A stretch of DNA of 52,994 bases. It comes from a virus. The notes under the pieces are model-generated. The model was not told where the DNA came from. It saw only the letters and a list, made by a program, of their open reading frames with translations, and did not search any database. Shown piece by piece: positions 12,994-21,089 of this stretch (position 1 is the first letter of the stretch; each line of letters begins with the position of its first letter). The stretch is taken from the IMG/VR virus record IMGVR_UViG_3300045110_000357, positions 1 to 52,994 of that record. One strand, written 5' to 3'. A program made the position numbers and the translations under genes.

Positions 12994-14580
12994 GTGACGG
13001 CCACTGTTCGCGAGATCGCCGAGGAACCGTATGAGGAGATCTACGACGATCCCGACGACGGCGAGGAGTTCATCGAGGTAGATCCCGAGAGCGCCGAGTT
13101 CATCCATGAGCTGACCATGCGTTGCATGGTCTTCATGGAGGCGTTGTCCGAGATCGAGATGTACCCGTACCAGAAGGATCTCGCCTACCGCACGATCCAG
13201 TCGGTACTGCTCAACGACGGCGCCGAGATCACCGCCCTGTGGGCGCGCCAGTCGGGCAAGTCGACGGCGCTCGCCGCCATCATCGCCACGCTGATGGTGC
13301 TGCTGCCCAAGCTGGCCGCTGCCTACCCCGATCAGTTCGGTCAGTTCAAGCGTGGCTTTTGGGTCGGCGTGTTCGCCCCCACCGAGGAACAGGCGTACAC
13401 GATCTGGTCGAAGATCTACGACATCCTGTCGTGCAAGCACGGCCGCGAGATCCTCTCCGACGAGGACATCGAGGACGTGCCGCAGAAGGAAGGCTCGAAG
13501 GTCAAGGTCGTCAAGCTCGTCAACAGCCAGTCGATCTGCCGCATGCAGACGGCCAACCCGAAGGCGCAGATCGAGTCGAAGACGTACCACTTCGTACTCC
13601 TCGACGAGAGCCAGGACTGCGACTCGGAGAAGGCCAAGAAGTCGATCTTCCCGATGCTCGCCTCGACCAACGGCACCAAGGTGTTCACCGGCACCTGTTC
13701 AAGGAAGCGCAACTTCTTCTACGACGCCATCCAGGCCAACAAGCGTCGCGCCACCCGGCGCGGTGGCCGGCAGGATCACTTCCAGTACGACTGGAAGGTC
13801 GTCGTCAAGTTCAACAACTTCTACAAGAAGTACATCGCTGGTGAGAAGGAGCGCATCGGCGAGGACTCCGACGAGTTCCGCCTGAGCTACGCCTGCCAGT
13901 GGCTGCTCGAACAAGGAATGTTCGTGACCGAGGAGAGCTTCGACTTCCTCGGCGATCCCAACATGGACATCATCCCGTGGTTCGTGATCGACAAGTGCGT
14001 CGCCGGCATCGACCCGGCGCGCACGAAGGACTCGACCGTGGTGACGGTGATGTGGGTCGACTGGAACAACCCCGACCCGTACGGGTACTGCCAGCACCGC
14101 ATCCTCAACTGGTTGGAGATCCAGAACAAGCCGTGGGAAGAGCAGTACGCCCGCATCATCGACTTCCTCTCTCACTACAACGTGGCGATCATCGGCGTGG
14201 ACGGTCAGGGTCTCGGTGGGCCGATCGCCGAGCGCCTCGCCCACGAGATGCCGTGGGTCGATGTGCGCTCGCTCGGGTCCAACCCGGCCGACCAGGAGAA
14301 GCGGTGGAAGCGGTTGAAGGCGCTGATCGAGCGCCGGATGTTCATCTACCCGGCCAGCCGGCAGTGCAAGAAGCGCCGCTCCTACAAGCGCTTCCGTCTG
14401 CAGTTCGAGGAGTTGGAGACGATCTACAGCGGCAAGTTCATGCTCGCTGCGGCGCCCGAGGTCGTGAACAGCTACGACGACTACTGCGACTCGTCCGCAT
14501 TAGCGGTGGCGGTCACCGAGGATGAGGACTTCGGCGTGATCGCTCAGATCGACTCGCCGTTCCATGGTCGACGTCGGTAA
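12994..14580 (+). CDS. terL: Terminase large subunit
   Basis: The 528-residue motor protein packages DNA through the portal and cuts the concatemer. Motifs are clear: Walker A WARQSGKST (K89), Walker B FVLLDESQD (D204, E205), and the RNase-H-like nuclease acids D340 in GIDPARTKDS, D403 in GVDGQG and the Asp cluster in SYDDYCDS near residue 497. The length is normal. No small terminase was recognised beside it. GTG 12994 is favoured over GTG 12992 by frame and by the promoter spacing. Confidence 0.95.
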   Translation: MTATVREIAEEPYEEIYDDPDDGEEFIEVDPESAEFIHELTMRCMVFMEALSEIEMYPYQKDLAYRTIQSVLLNDGAEITALWARQSGKSTALAAIIATLMVLLPKLAAAYPDQFGQFKRGFWVGVFAPTEEQAYTIWSKIYDILSCKHGREILSDEDIEDVPQKEGSKVKVVKLVNSQSICRMQTANPKAQIESKTYHFVLLDESQDCDSEKAKKSIFPMLASTNGTKVFTGTCSRKRNFFYDAIQANKRRATRRGGRQDHFQYDWKVVVKFNNFYKKYIAGEKERIGEDSDEFRLSYACQWLLEQGMFVTEESFDFLGDPNMDIIPWFVIDKCVAGIDPARTKDSTVVTVMWVDWNNPDPYGYCQHRILNWLEIQNKPWEEQYARIIDFLSHYNVAIIGVDGQGLGGPIAERLAHEMPWVDVRSLGSNPADQEKRWKRLKALIERRMFIYPASRQCKKRRSYKRFRLQFEELETIYSGKFMLAAAPEVVNSYDDYCDSSALAVAVTEDEDFGVIAQIDSPFHGRRR

Positions 14581-14592
14581 CGGGCAGCGAAC

Positions 14593-14598
14593 TACGCT
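14593..14598 (+). promoter_or_regulatory. Leaderless -10-like box aacTACGCT
   Basis: TACGCT ends exactly 6 nt before ATG 14605. The upstream context gcgaac is shared with the boxes at 22586 and, in part, 23010, 33581 and 52577. Confidence 0.6.
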
Positions 14599-14604
14599 GA
14601 GACC

Positions 14605-15006
14605 ATGACGATTGCACCCAATCCGTTGTACCCCGAGCGGGCCAACCAGGCGTTCGAGCTGGCCTTCGCCGCCAACCCTGCGGGCAACCGTGGGGACATG
14701 CGGTTCGAGGAGGGCATCGGCACCGACACTGACGTTCCCAACGACTTCGTTCGTGGGGCGTTCGTCGACCCGACCGCCGCTCCGGGGCGCATCAACCACA
14801 ACAACCCCGAGATGGTCTACAAGCACGCCGACGAGACGATGCAGGAGCGCGCCCACGTCGGCAGCGCATCGTGGATCGAGGCGCCGGCCATGCTCTCCGA
14901 CTTCGTGGCAGGAGCCAGCGCCGGCCAGACGCCGCCGCAGTTCGAGATGATCGTGGTGCCTGGCGGCTACATGTACCGGCGAGCGCCAACGGTCATCGAC
15001 GACTGA
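14605..15006 (+). CDS. Hypothetical protein, first of the terminase-portal insert
   Basis: The 133-residue protein has no ribosome site but a leaderless box. It contains acidic segments and NNPEMVYKHADETMQERAHV. It may be a minor virion protein, given its position, but no family is recognised. Confidence 0.65.
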   Translation: MTIAPNPLYPERANQAFELAFAANPAGNRGDMRFEEGIGTDTDVPNDFVRGAFVDPTAAPGRINHNNPEMVYKHADETMQERAHVGSASWIEAPAMLSDFVAGASAGQTPPQFEMIVVPGGYMYRRAPTVIDD

Positions 15007-15012
15007 GCTGTC

Positions 15013-15186
15013 ATGCTCAACCCCACCCAGTTCGGTCAGTACGGCCTGAGCCAGTACATCGAGGCGCACGAGTCGGGTGGCACCGACACCGTGTACTTGA
15101 AGGGTGAGTCGACCCCCCGCCGAGTGTGGAAGGGACACCCGACCGAGCGGCCTGAGGGCTGGGTCCAAGCAGAGCTACCGAGGTAA
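15013..15186 (+). CDS. Hypothetical 57-residue protein
   Basis: The ATG 15013 frame (MLNPTQFGQYGLSQYIEAHE) ends in TAA at 15184-15186, three bases before the next start. It has balanced, soluble composition with a basic centre (STPRRVWKGHP). The function is unknown. Confidence 0.6.
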   Translation: MLNPTQFGQYGLSQYIEAHESGGTDTVYLKGESTPRRVWKGHPTERPEGWVQAELPR

Positions 15187-15189
15187 CAC

Positions 15190-15774
15190 GTGGCCCGTTC
15201 ATACAAGTCAGCACTGCCGACATGGTCGACGTACACGCCTCACGTTGCTCCGATCGGCGGCATCCAGCCGGCGATGAACCAAGAGGTGCTGTGGCGTAAC
15301 CGTGCTCGGCAGTGGACGCCGCCGTCGACCGCCGGCCAGTACCAGCGGTTCGCTGCCGAGGCTGCCAGCATGGTTCGAGGGACCGGGTCGGCCGGTGCTG
15401 TCGCCGGGTTCCTGACTCACCGGCCGCTCTTCAACGCTGCGCTCGGAGCGATTCAACAGCGCGGCGCCAACAGGCGGCAGTTGGCGCAGCAGACGCAGCA
15501 GGCGATCAACCAACAGCAGGTGGTTCAGCAAGCGACCGGTCAGCCGCAGCAGCCGCAGCAGCCGGCCGGCGCGCAAGCTCCCCGCTCTGCTCCCCCGACG
15601 GTCAGCCCGACTGCGGTAGCAACTCGACAGGCGGCGCAGAGCAAGATCAGCATCCTCGCCGGCCAGGCTGTTGCATCGCCCAAGGCTGGACAGTCGACCG
15701 GACCAGCGAGCCTGATCACCGATGAGTGGCGCGATCGGTTGAACCAGAGCTTCACTCCCATCACCAACCCGTAA
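15190..15774 (+). CDS. Gln-rich hypothetical protein
   Basis: The 194 residues start at GTG 15190. Residues 85-125 are strongly Gln-rich (QQTQQAINQQQVVQQATGQP), followed by an Ala/Pro/Ser region and a charged C-terminus. Gln-rich flexible proteins can be internal or decoration virion components. No homologous domain is seen. Confidence 0.65.
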   Translation: MARSYKSALPTWSTYTPHVAPIGGIQPAMNQEVLWRNRARQWTPPSTAGQYQRFAAEAASMVRGTGSAGAVAGFLTHRPLFNAALGAIQQRGANRRQLAQQTQQAINQQQVVQQATGQPQQPQQPAGAQAPRSAPPTVSPTAVATRQAAQSKISILAGQAVASPKAGQSTGPASLITDEWRDRLNQSFTPITNP

Positions 15775-15784
15775 GGAAGAGACC

Positions 15785-15943
15785 ATGGCAGAGCAGCAGG
15801 ATTACACCGGGCAGTTGGCTCCTGGGCCGGAGGCAGCGGGCGCTCCCATCGATGAGCCGTACCAGGGCTTCGCGCCCTTCATGCACGTCGGCTACTCGAT
15901 GAACGCAGCGTTCGCCGAGGGCGTGCAGGCCGGCCGCTACTGA
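15785..15943 (+). CDS. Hypothetical 52-residue protein
   Basis: ATG 15785 is preceded by aaggaagag and the stop is at 15941-15943, two bases before the next gene. The sequence (MAEQQDYTGQLAPGPEAAGA) is acidic and disordered at first, with an aromatic centre (PYQGFAPFMHVGYSM). The function is unknown. Confidence 0.65.
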   Translation: MAEQQDYTGQLAPGPEAAGAPIDEPYQGFAPFMHVGYSMNAAFAEGVQAGRY

Positions 15944-15945
15944 CC

Positions 15946-16326
15946 ATGCCTGAGCCGGTCCCACCCGGCCACATGCGGATGAAGCGCGGCGACATACGCA
16001 AGGTCGCCAACTCACCGCACTGGGATCGCAAGGCCCAGGAAGGCAAAGAGGTGATGGACCCGGGCTTCCCGGCCCAGCACACATGGTCGACAGCGAGAGA
16101 CCTGATCCAAGGGGACGGCTTCTTTCACCAGGGGCAGTCCTGGGTGGTCAAGGATCTTCGTGATCACAACCTCGGACGCACTGTCGTGGTCGAGCCGCGC
16201 AAGGGGATGGTCGGGCGCACAGTGATGAGCCAGATGCAGTTCGGGACGCCGGGGATCACGATGGAGGACACCGACGAGCGCGCCTTCACGTTCCATCCCG
16301 ACGAGATGATCGCCCGCCGCGGATAG
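15946..16326 (+). CDS. Hypothetical protein
   Basis: The 126 residues include PHWDRKAQEGKEVMDPGF and FFHQGQSWVVKDLRDHN, suggesting a small beta-barrel-like domain. No family is recognised. It closes the first block of the insert, before a new leaderless promoter. Confidence 0.65.
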   Translation: MPEPVPPGHMRMKRGDIRKVANSPHWDRKAQEGKEVMDPGFPAQHTWSTARDLIQGDGFFHQGQSWVVKDLRDHNLGRTVVVEPRKGMVGRTVMSQMQFGTPGITMEDTDERAFTFHPDEMIARRG

Positions 16327-16350
16327 CCCCGGCCCTTCCAGGCCGTCGCT

Positions 16351-16356
16351 TACGCT
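16351..16356 (+). promoter_or_regulatory. Leaderless -10-like box TACGCT
   Basis: TACGCT is followed by GTG at +3 (16360) and GTG at +6 (16363). The uniform 6-nt spacing at other genes argues for 16363 as the start. A small ggcc/ggcc hairpin lies just upstream. Confidence 0.5.
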
Positions 16357-16362
16357 GGGGTG

Positions 16363-16842
16363 GTGGACACCAACTGGCGAATCAGCGTCGTCCGTAGCGT
16401 TGTTGCTCCGCTCATCATCGGGGTGGGCGTGTTGATGTTGATTCGTCTCGGTGGCGGCTCTCCCTTGTCCTCCATTGCGGGAGTCGCCACCATCTTCGCG
16501 ATCGCCGTGGCGTGGTACATCGGCGCCCGTCTGGCCCAGCGCTCTCATCCGCAGCTCGGCTTCCTCCTCGGGGTATCGGTTCGACCTCGGTATGGAGAGG
16601 ACGGTGAGAGCGAGCTAGCGCCGTCCCTGCGACGCACGCTCGTGCCGCTCGCCGTCGCCACGGCGGTCGGTTGCTTGGTTGGGGCGTTCATCGGGGGCGT
16701 CACGCCTGCACTGACCGTCGTGGCGACGGCACTTGCCTACTACGGGATCCTTCGCGCCGTCGAGGAACGTTCGGCGCCCGACTCGACAGCTCGCAATGTC
16801 ACCGGGCTGCTGCTCGGTGGGCGCGCCGTTCTGTACTACTGA
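16363..16842 (+). CDS. Multi-pass membrane protein
   Basis: About 159 residues with four predicted membrane helices (roughly residues 8-29, 35-55, 93-112 and 114-133) and a polar loop (RPRYGEDGESELAPSLRRTL). It has no enzyme motif. Possible roles include membrane remodelling or superinfection exclusion. The start at GTG 16363 was chosen by promoter spacing. Confidence 0.65.
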   Translation: MDTNWRISVVRSVVAPLIIGVGVLMLIRLGGGSPLSSIAGVATIFAIAVAWYIGARLAQRSHPQLGFLLGVSVRPRYGEDGESELAPSLRRTLVPLAVATAVGCLVGAFIGGVTPALTVVATALAYYGILRAVEERSAPDSTARNVTGLLLGGRAVLYY

Positions 16843-16852
16843 GGAGCGTGGG

Positions 16853-18226
16853 GTGCCCAAGGAAGTCCGCCAGTACGGCAAGAAGGCACTGACGAAGCAG
16901 GCCGGCACGGGGTTGGAGGGGACCGCCACCAACTACACGCCCGAGCACATGGAGTCTCCCGATGTGCAGCGGACGATGGGCGAGATGCACGCTCGCCGGC
17001 TGTCGTTCGAGAACTCCCCCGGCAGTACTCGAATGCACTCACCGCTGCGCGGTGTCGGTGATCTCGACGTTGCGTACGAGAGCCGTGGCTGGCACGACAT
17101 CGAGCGTCAGCACGGCGCCGCCGGCCCCTCGATGGGTGATTACAAGGAGCTGGCCGAGTCAGGCCACAACCCGTTCCCACAGCCGACCCGCTTCGAGGAT
17201 CTGCCCGATGAAGAGCAGGCCCGCGCCCACGCTGGCTTGAAGGCGCACGGCACGTCGTACCGGCGCCTCGTCAACGACCTCGGGCGGGGACTAGACCGCG
17301 CCTACTCACGATCCAGTGAGATGGGCGGGATCCCGGTTGCCTCGAACTTCTACGAGCCGGAGGGTTTCCCTCGCCTGGTGATCGCCCATCACATGCCCGA
17401 GGCGCCGGCCGAGCATGCTGCTGCGGCGATCGCCATGACGTCACCGAAGAACAAGTTCCTCCACGTGACGAACAAGGGTGCCGTGAACATGCCCAACATC
17501 AACTCCGCTGTGGCAGCGGGGTCGATCGCAACCAGTGGGCGCTACACGACGTCGGACCAGTTCAAGAAGATCCCCGGGCCGGAACTCAACAAGATCGGGC
17601 GCACGGTCAGTGGTGGTGGTGTCGGTCTCCACGGCAACGTGCGCAAGGCCGGCTACGCACTGCACCAGGGAGCCGAGGGCGGCGACATCTCCGAGTGGCG
17701 TGGCTTCCCGACGAAGGCCGCTCCGGCGGGCAGTAAGAAGGGTGGCGAACTCGGCGGCAGCCTCATCTTCGGAGGGTCGCCGAAGGCATCACCGTTTGCT
17801 TCATCGTTCATCGACGAGGCAGCGCCGTTCCATGTCACCGACGTGCACATGGCGTCGTTGGCGTTCCCGCACCTCTCGTCGATCAAGGGTTCGGGCAAGA
17901 ACATCAACCCGAGCGGCGCCAGTACCGGCACCAAGACCGAGCGCGAGCTGGCCGTCGAGCGTGTCCCCCACGCCCACGCCATCATCGACCACGCCATGCG
18001 TACCGCCATGGGTGAGCGTGGCTTGAACAAGATCCGCTTCCAGCAGGGCGCCGCCTGGGGCGAGGAGCAGATCCACCGCACGATCATGCCCGAGCCTGGT
18101 GGTCGGCGACTCGGGTTCCGTCCCGACACCGTCTACCAGTGGCAGGCAGCGACCATGCCGCACACGAACCTGAACTTCCGGGCACGTACCAAGGCGGGTG
18201 TTGGCACCCTCCACTTGCCAGACTAG
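16853..18226 (+). CDS. Large protein with a DUF7178/HhH-like pattern
   Basis: GTG 16853 follows gaggag. 457 residues. In the middle, SNFYEPEGFPRLVIAHHM, AAAAIAMTSPKNKF and, further on, GGSPKASPFASSF plus FHVTDVHMASLAF follow the order FY, A-x-[AS]-x-S-P, G-P-K, and D-V-H/W found in the phage DUF7178 family, which resembles helix-hairpin-helix DNA glycosylases. The assignment is from memory of the pattern, not from a search. The protein is longer than that domain, with extra N- and C-terminal regions. A DNA-modifying role is inference. Confidence 0.6.
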   Translation: MPKEVRQYGKKALTKQAGTGLEGTATNYTPEHMESPDVQRTMGEMHARRLSFENSPGSTRMHSPLRGVGDLDVAYESRGWHDIERQHGAAGPSMGDYKELAESGHNPFPQPTRFEDLPDEEQARAHAGLKAHGTSYRRLVNDLGRGLDRAYSRSSEMGGIPVASNFYEPEGFPRLVIAHHMPEAPAEHAAAAIAMTSPKNKFLHVTNKGAVNMPNINSAVAAGSIATSGRYTTSDQFKKIPGPELNKIGRTVSGGGVGLHGNVRKAGYALHQGAEGGDISEWRGFPTKAAPAGSKKGGELGGSLIFGGSPKASPFASSFIDEAAPFHVTDVHMASLAFPHLSSIKGSGKNINPSGASTGTKTERELAVERVPHAHAIIDHAMRTAMGERGLNKIRFQQGAAWGEEQIHRTIMPEPGGRRLGFRPDTVYQWQAATMPHTNLNFRARTKAGVGTLHLPD

Positions 18227-18229
18227 AGT
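18224..18229 (+). promoter_or_regulatory. Leaderless -10-like box TAGAGT
   Basis: TAGAGT, beginning at the stop codon of the preceding gene, ends 6 nt before ATG 18236. No ribosome site is present. Confidence 0.5.
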
Positions 18230-18235
18230 TATGAC

Positions 18236-18553
18236 ATGACATTGAATGACTCTGATCAGCCCCAGGACGACGTGTACTGGAAGCTCTCGTACAACATCAA
18301 CCTGCCGCGCCCCAAGGTCAAGGTGCACCGGGTGGAGTGGGACGAGACGCAGGGCGTGCTGTTCGTCTACGTCTCGACGAGCAAGAACAAGCACCCCCGC
18401 GACGAGTACATCGACGGGATCCCGTTGTACGCCCCCGACGAGGACGGTGTCGACGTGCTCGTGGGCATGAACCCGGTGGCGCTCGGCGACCCGCCGCAGA
18501 CGTTGGTCAAGGGGTGGCACCTCGACATGACTGAACGACTACTCGGGAGCTAG
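18236..18553 (+). CDS. Hypothetical protein
   Basis: The 105 residues (DDVYWKLSYNINLPRPKVKV) predict a small beta-sheet domain with acidic loops. No family is recognised. An ATG at 18231 is out of frame and is not used. Confidence 0.65.
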   Translation: MTLNDSDQPQDDVYWKLSYNINLPRPKVKVHRVEWDETQGVLFVYVSTSKNKHPRDEYIDGIPLYAPDEDGVDVLVGMNPVALGDPPQTLVKGWHLDMTERLLGS

Positions 18554-18556
18554 CTG

Positions 18557-19117
18557 ATGACCACTCAGGATTCGTTGAGCCGGGAGCAGATGGGGCACCT
18601 GTTGGCCAACAAGCCTGAGGGGTTCAGCGTTCGTGCCTTTGCCCCCGATGTAGGCGAGAACGCCCATCACGGCTACATGGTCGCCATCGAGGGCCACGGT
18701 CAGGACTACCACCCTTCGGCTTCGGTGGACGAGGGGATGGACTTCGTTGCCAGGCGAGAAGAGGCGTTGCGCAAGCCCGAGCACTACTTCGGTGGGTATC
18801 AGGGGTCCGACCCCGAGCGGACGGCTCTCGATGTCGCTCGCAAGCACCCCGACACGTTCTCTGGTCACGTTGCCGCCGGCACTCAGGCGATGAGACTCAA
18901 CCAGGAGGCGTACGGGCTACTTGGCGAACCAGACGACTACACCGACATGCCCAACCCCTACTACGAGTCAGGGGCTGGGCATCATGCGCGGACGGTGAAC
19001 ATGGAGCAGATGGGGACGGCGATCCATCTCGCCGGCAAGCATCACCCCGGTGGGGGGATCGACTCGCCGGTTCCGTCTCGATCAGCAGAGCTAGATCCGC
19101 CATCGAGGTTGCGGTGA
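18557..19117 (+). CDS. Hypothetical protein of phage polyprotein type
   Basis: The 186 residues include GFSVRAFAPDVGENAHHGYM and VAIEGHGQDYHPSASVDEGM, a layout I have seen in multidomain proteins of actinophage head regions but cannot name. The last 76 nt overlap a leftward gene, and the final residues (SRSAELDPPSRLR) look like read-through, so the true protein may have been shorter before that gene arrived. Confidence 0.6.
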   Translation: MTTQDSLSREQMGHLLANKPEGFSVRAFAPDVGENAHHGYMVAIEGHGQDYHPSASVDEGMDFVARREEALRKPEHYFGGYQGSDPERTALDVARKHPDTFSGHVAAGTQAMRLNQEAYGLLGEPDDYTDMPNPYYESGAGHHARTVNMEQMGTAIHLAGKHHPGGGIDSPVPSRSAELDPPSRLR

Positions 19118-19416
19118 TCAGCGCAGACCCAGCCCTCATCCTCCACGGCGACCGACGTCTTGCCACAGACGTGGCAGGGGTGGTTGGTCGTGAACTGCTT
19201 CGACCAGTCAGACAGCCCGCGTTCGTTGCGGACGCCCATGGCGGTGGAGAGCACCTTGCCGGCCGACCAGCGGCCGAAGTCAGTCGACTGGGTGAGCATC
19301 ACCTGCTGGTAGTAGGCGATCTGCTCGATCAGCTCGTGGTCGGTGAGCGCCCGCAGCATCTCGGGGAGCGAGCCGGAACCACTGAGGTGGTCTGTGGGCG
19401 TGATCGTCTTGTTCAT
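19042..19416 (-). CDS. Solitary leftward zinc-site protein
   Basis: The only leftward gene recognised between 11 kb and the end. From ATG 19416 it encodes 124 residues with helices (LPEMLRALTDHELIEQIAYY) and a C-terminal zinc site CHVCGKTSV...WVCADH. An upstream in-frame ATG at 19434 lies inside an inverted repeat. It is antisense-overlapped by the end of the gene at 18557-19117. The layout suggests a small regulator inserted in the block, possibly self-controlled by that inverted repeat. Confidence 0.7.
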   Translation of the reverse strand: MNKTITPTDHLSGSGSLPEMLRALTDHELIEQIAYYQQVMLTQSTDFGRWSAGKVLSTAMGVRNERGLSDWSKQFTTNHPCHVCGKTSVAVEDEGWVCADHRNLDGGSSSADRDGTGESIPPPG

Positions 19417-19419
19417 GAC

Positions 19420-19448
19420 GTAGTCACGATACATCGTGTCGTGACTAC
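19420..19448. promoter_or_regulatory. Operator-like inverted repeat
   Basis: gtagtcacga (19420-19429) and tcgtgactac (19439-19448) are perfect 10-bp inverted repeats around 9 nt. The repeat lies between the leftward gene (start 19416 or 19434) and the rightward gene at 19470, and covers the region where the leftward promoter should be. It could bind a dimeric repressor. This is the most operator-like site in the late region. Confidence 0.6.
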
Positions 19449-19469
19449 CAGCAACCGGAGGGGCCAGCG

Positions 19470-19724
19470 ATGATCAGCGGTCAGAACATCCGTCACGTCG
19501 GACCTCATCCCGAGCTGGCCTACATCGCCGAGGACACAGCGATGACCCCGGGGCAGCATGCCCTCGCCCAGGCGGCTCGGGGCCGGCCGCTTACCAGTGA
19601 CGCGATCGGGGAAACAACAGGTTCCGACTACAGCGCTTCCGTAGCTCGTGCTCGGGCCAACGTTGTCTTCGAGGGACAGGAACGTCGAGAGGGCGCCAGT
19701 CGTGCTCACGACAAACGCTCGTAA
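19470..19724 (+). CDS. Hypothetical protein
   Basis: The 84-residue polar protein starts at ATG 19470 after ggaggggcc. The sequence (HVGPHPELAYIAEDTAMTPG) includes a mixed Arg/Ala helix at the end. Its 5' region abuts the operator-like repeat. The function is unknown. Confidence 0.6.
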   Translation: MISGQNIRHVGPHPELAYIAEDTAMTPGQHALAQAARGRPLTSDAIGETTGSDYSASVARARANVVFEGQERREGASRAHDKRS

Positions 19725-19738
19725 CAGAGGAGAACAAC

Positions 19739-19939
19739 ATGCACAGCCTGATGCTCGCCGTCGATGACGGCCTCATCTCCGGCAACGCCAACTTCGCAGA
19801 CATCTGCTTCATCATCGCCATCGTGGCGGCGGTGCTGTCGGCGGTCGGCCAGTTCGGCGCCAACCAACTCACCAAGCACGCCGGCTGGCTTCTCGCCACC
19901 GCCGTCGCCTTCGTCGCTCTCGGGTGGTTGGTGCTTTGA
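19739..19939 (+). CDS. Small two-helix membrane protein
   Basis: Ribosome site gaggag precedes ATG 19739. 66 residues: a short polar N-terminus, a hydrophobic helix at 19-38 (ADICFIIAIVAAVLSAVGQF), a short loop with Lys/His and a second helix at 48-66. The topology is holin-like, but it lies far from the endolysin gene. A virion or host-membrane role is equally possible. Confidence 0.65.
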   Translation: MHSLMLAVDDGLISGNANFADICFIIAIVAAVLSAVGQFGANQLTKHAGWLLATAVAFVALGWLVL

Positions 19940-19976
19940 CGTACCGTTGAGGCGAACACTCACAAGGAGAACTGCC

Positions 19977-20123
19977 ATGACCGAACCCACTCCCGAAACG
20001 ACCGAGGACGCCAGCCGCCGCGAGCAGGCCAAGGCCCAACTCGGCGAGGCCGTCGAAGGCTTGAAGGCCGAGCTGGCCACCCGGCTCGACCAGTTCCTCG
20101 ACGAGGTCGGCGCTCTCATCTGA
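19977..20123 (+). CDS. Small acidic coiled-coil protein
   Basis: The 48 residues are one charged helix (GEAVEGLKAELATRLDQFLD). Ribosome site aaggag lies 7 nt upstream. The 13-mer cgtaccgttgagg just before it recurs exactly at 28338-28350, where it forms the box of another gene, so a promoter here is likely. Confidence 0.6.
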   Translation: MTEPTPETTEDASRREQAKAQLGEAVEGLKAELATRLDQFLDEVGALI

Positions 20124-20124
20124 C

Positions 20125-20904
20125 GTGGCCGCACGACAGCAACGTCTCCCGGGGGTCGACTGGCACGAGGGTGACCTTCGACGAGAGGAGTCCCTGGCTC
20201 AGGGCGCCAAGGCGTACGCCCGCGGCCAAGGACTCCCCTACCGCCCCGGGAACATTGCTGCCGTGCGCGCTGACCCCAGCGTCATGCACGCTGTCGGTGG
20301 GATCGTGCAATCCCAGCAGGGCGCCCCTCCGCACATGTCCGAGCAGTTGGCCGGCTCGTATGCCGCACTGCACGAGGGGATCAACCGTCAGTACGCACAC
20401 CTCACCTCGCCGGTCGAGGAAGGTGGCCTCGGCATCACCCACGAGGTCTCTGCCGAAGACCCGTATGCCAACATCGGAGAGGCGATGGCCGACGTGCGAC
20501 AGAATCGCCGTCTGCGCACGTTGGCCACCGCCGTAACGCAGTCAGGTGAGGGGCGCGAGGGATCTCCCGCCTACGCCAACCCGATGATGCCGCCCGAGAT
20601 GAACGACAAGTTCCGGGCCGTGCACGACGCCTTCGGCCACCTGGCCACCGGGCGCAGCTTCGATCGTCACGGTGAGGCGGCGTCGTTCCAACACCACGCA
20701 GCGATGTTCCCGCCCGAAGCTCACGCCGCTATGGCCTCCGAGCTGCGAGCGCAGAACTCGGCGTTGATCCGCATGGGCAACTTCCCCGAGAACAAGCCCT
20801 ACGACCTGCCGGCGTGGGCGTCACAGGTCAAGGCCACGCTGCCCGGCGTCAAGCGCGTCAGGATGTCGCCGGCACCGACGCTGTTCGACCAGGAGGACGC
20901 ATGA
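20125..20904 (+). CDS. Putative enzyme with HD-x3-GH motif
   Basis: The 259-residue protein starts at GTG 20125, one base after the previous stop. Residues 160-215 read FRAVHDAFGHLATG (H167, D168, H172), then HGEAAS (E184), QHH (H190, H191) and ELRAQNSAL. This conserved-looking HD..GH..GE..H..E-x-R-x-QNS pattern occurs in large phage polyproteins. The clustered His/Asp/Glu suggest a metal-dependent hydrolase. The N-terminal 150 residues are unassigned. The biochemical activity is unknown. Confidence 0.6.
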   Translation: MAARQQRLPGVDWHEGDLRREESLAQGAKAYARGQGLPYRPGNIAAVRADPSVMHAVGGIVQSQQGAPPHMSEQLAGSYAALHEGINRQYAHLTSPVEEGGLGITHEVSAEDPYANIGEAMADVRQNRRLRTLATAVTQSGEGREGSPAYANPMMPPEMNDKFRAVHDAFGHLATGRSFDRHGEAASFQHHAAMFPPEAHAAMASELRAQNSALIRMGNFPENKPYDLPAWASQVKATLPGVKRVRMSPAPTLFDQEDA

Positions 20905-21080
20905 CCATCCGTGGCCGACACCCGATGCACGCCAACGATCCACCGAAGCAGCCGAGCAAAGAGGTCGAGTTGTACACCGACCCGTACACGTGGAGTGAGG
21001 AACGGCTCGATGAGTGGGCGGCAAGCGAGCCGGTGACCAAGGCTGCTGCATGGTTGCGAGACCACAACGGCCCGTTCTAG
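20901..21080 (+). CDS. Small protein with MTIRG N-terminus
   Basis: ATG 20901 overlaps the previous stop and follows aggagg. The 59 residues start MTIRGRHPMH and end in an acidic/Trp-rich helix (EERLDEWAASEPVTKAAAWL). It is the first of three consecutive genes whose products begin M-[AT]-I-R-G-[RK]. The function is unknown. Confidence 0.65.
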   Translation: MTIRGRHPMHANDPPKQPSKEVELYTDPYTWSEERLDEWAASEPVTKAAAWLRDHNGPF

Positions 21081-21089
21081 GGAGAGACC

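Noticed and set aside
19114-19473. A rightward frame across the solitary leftward gene
   Set aside because: The leftward frame has a clear zinc motif and better composition. The rightward one is its shadow.
19739-19939. Two-helix membrane protein as the phage holin
   Set aside because: The topology fits, but the gene is 33 kb from the endolysin, and two other small membrane proteins in the window fit equally well. It is described without a lysis assignment.
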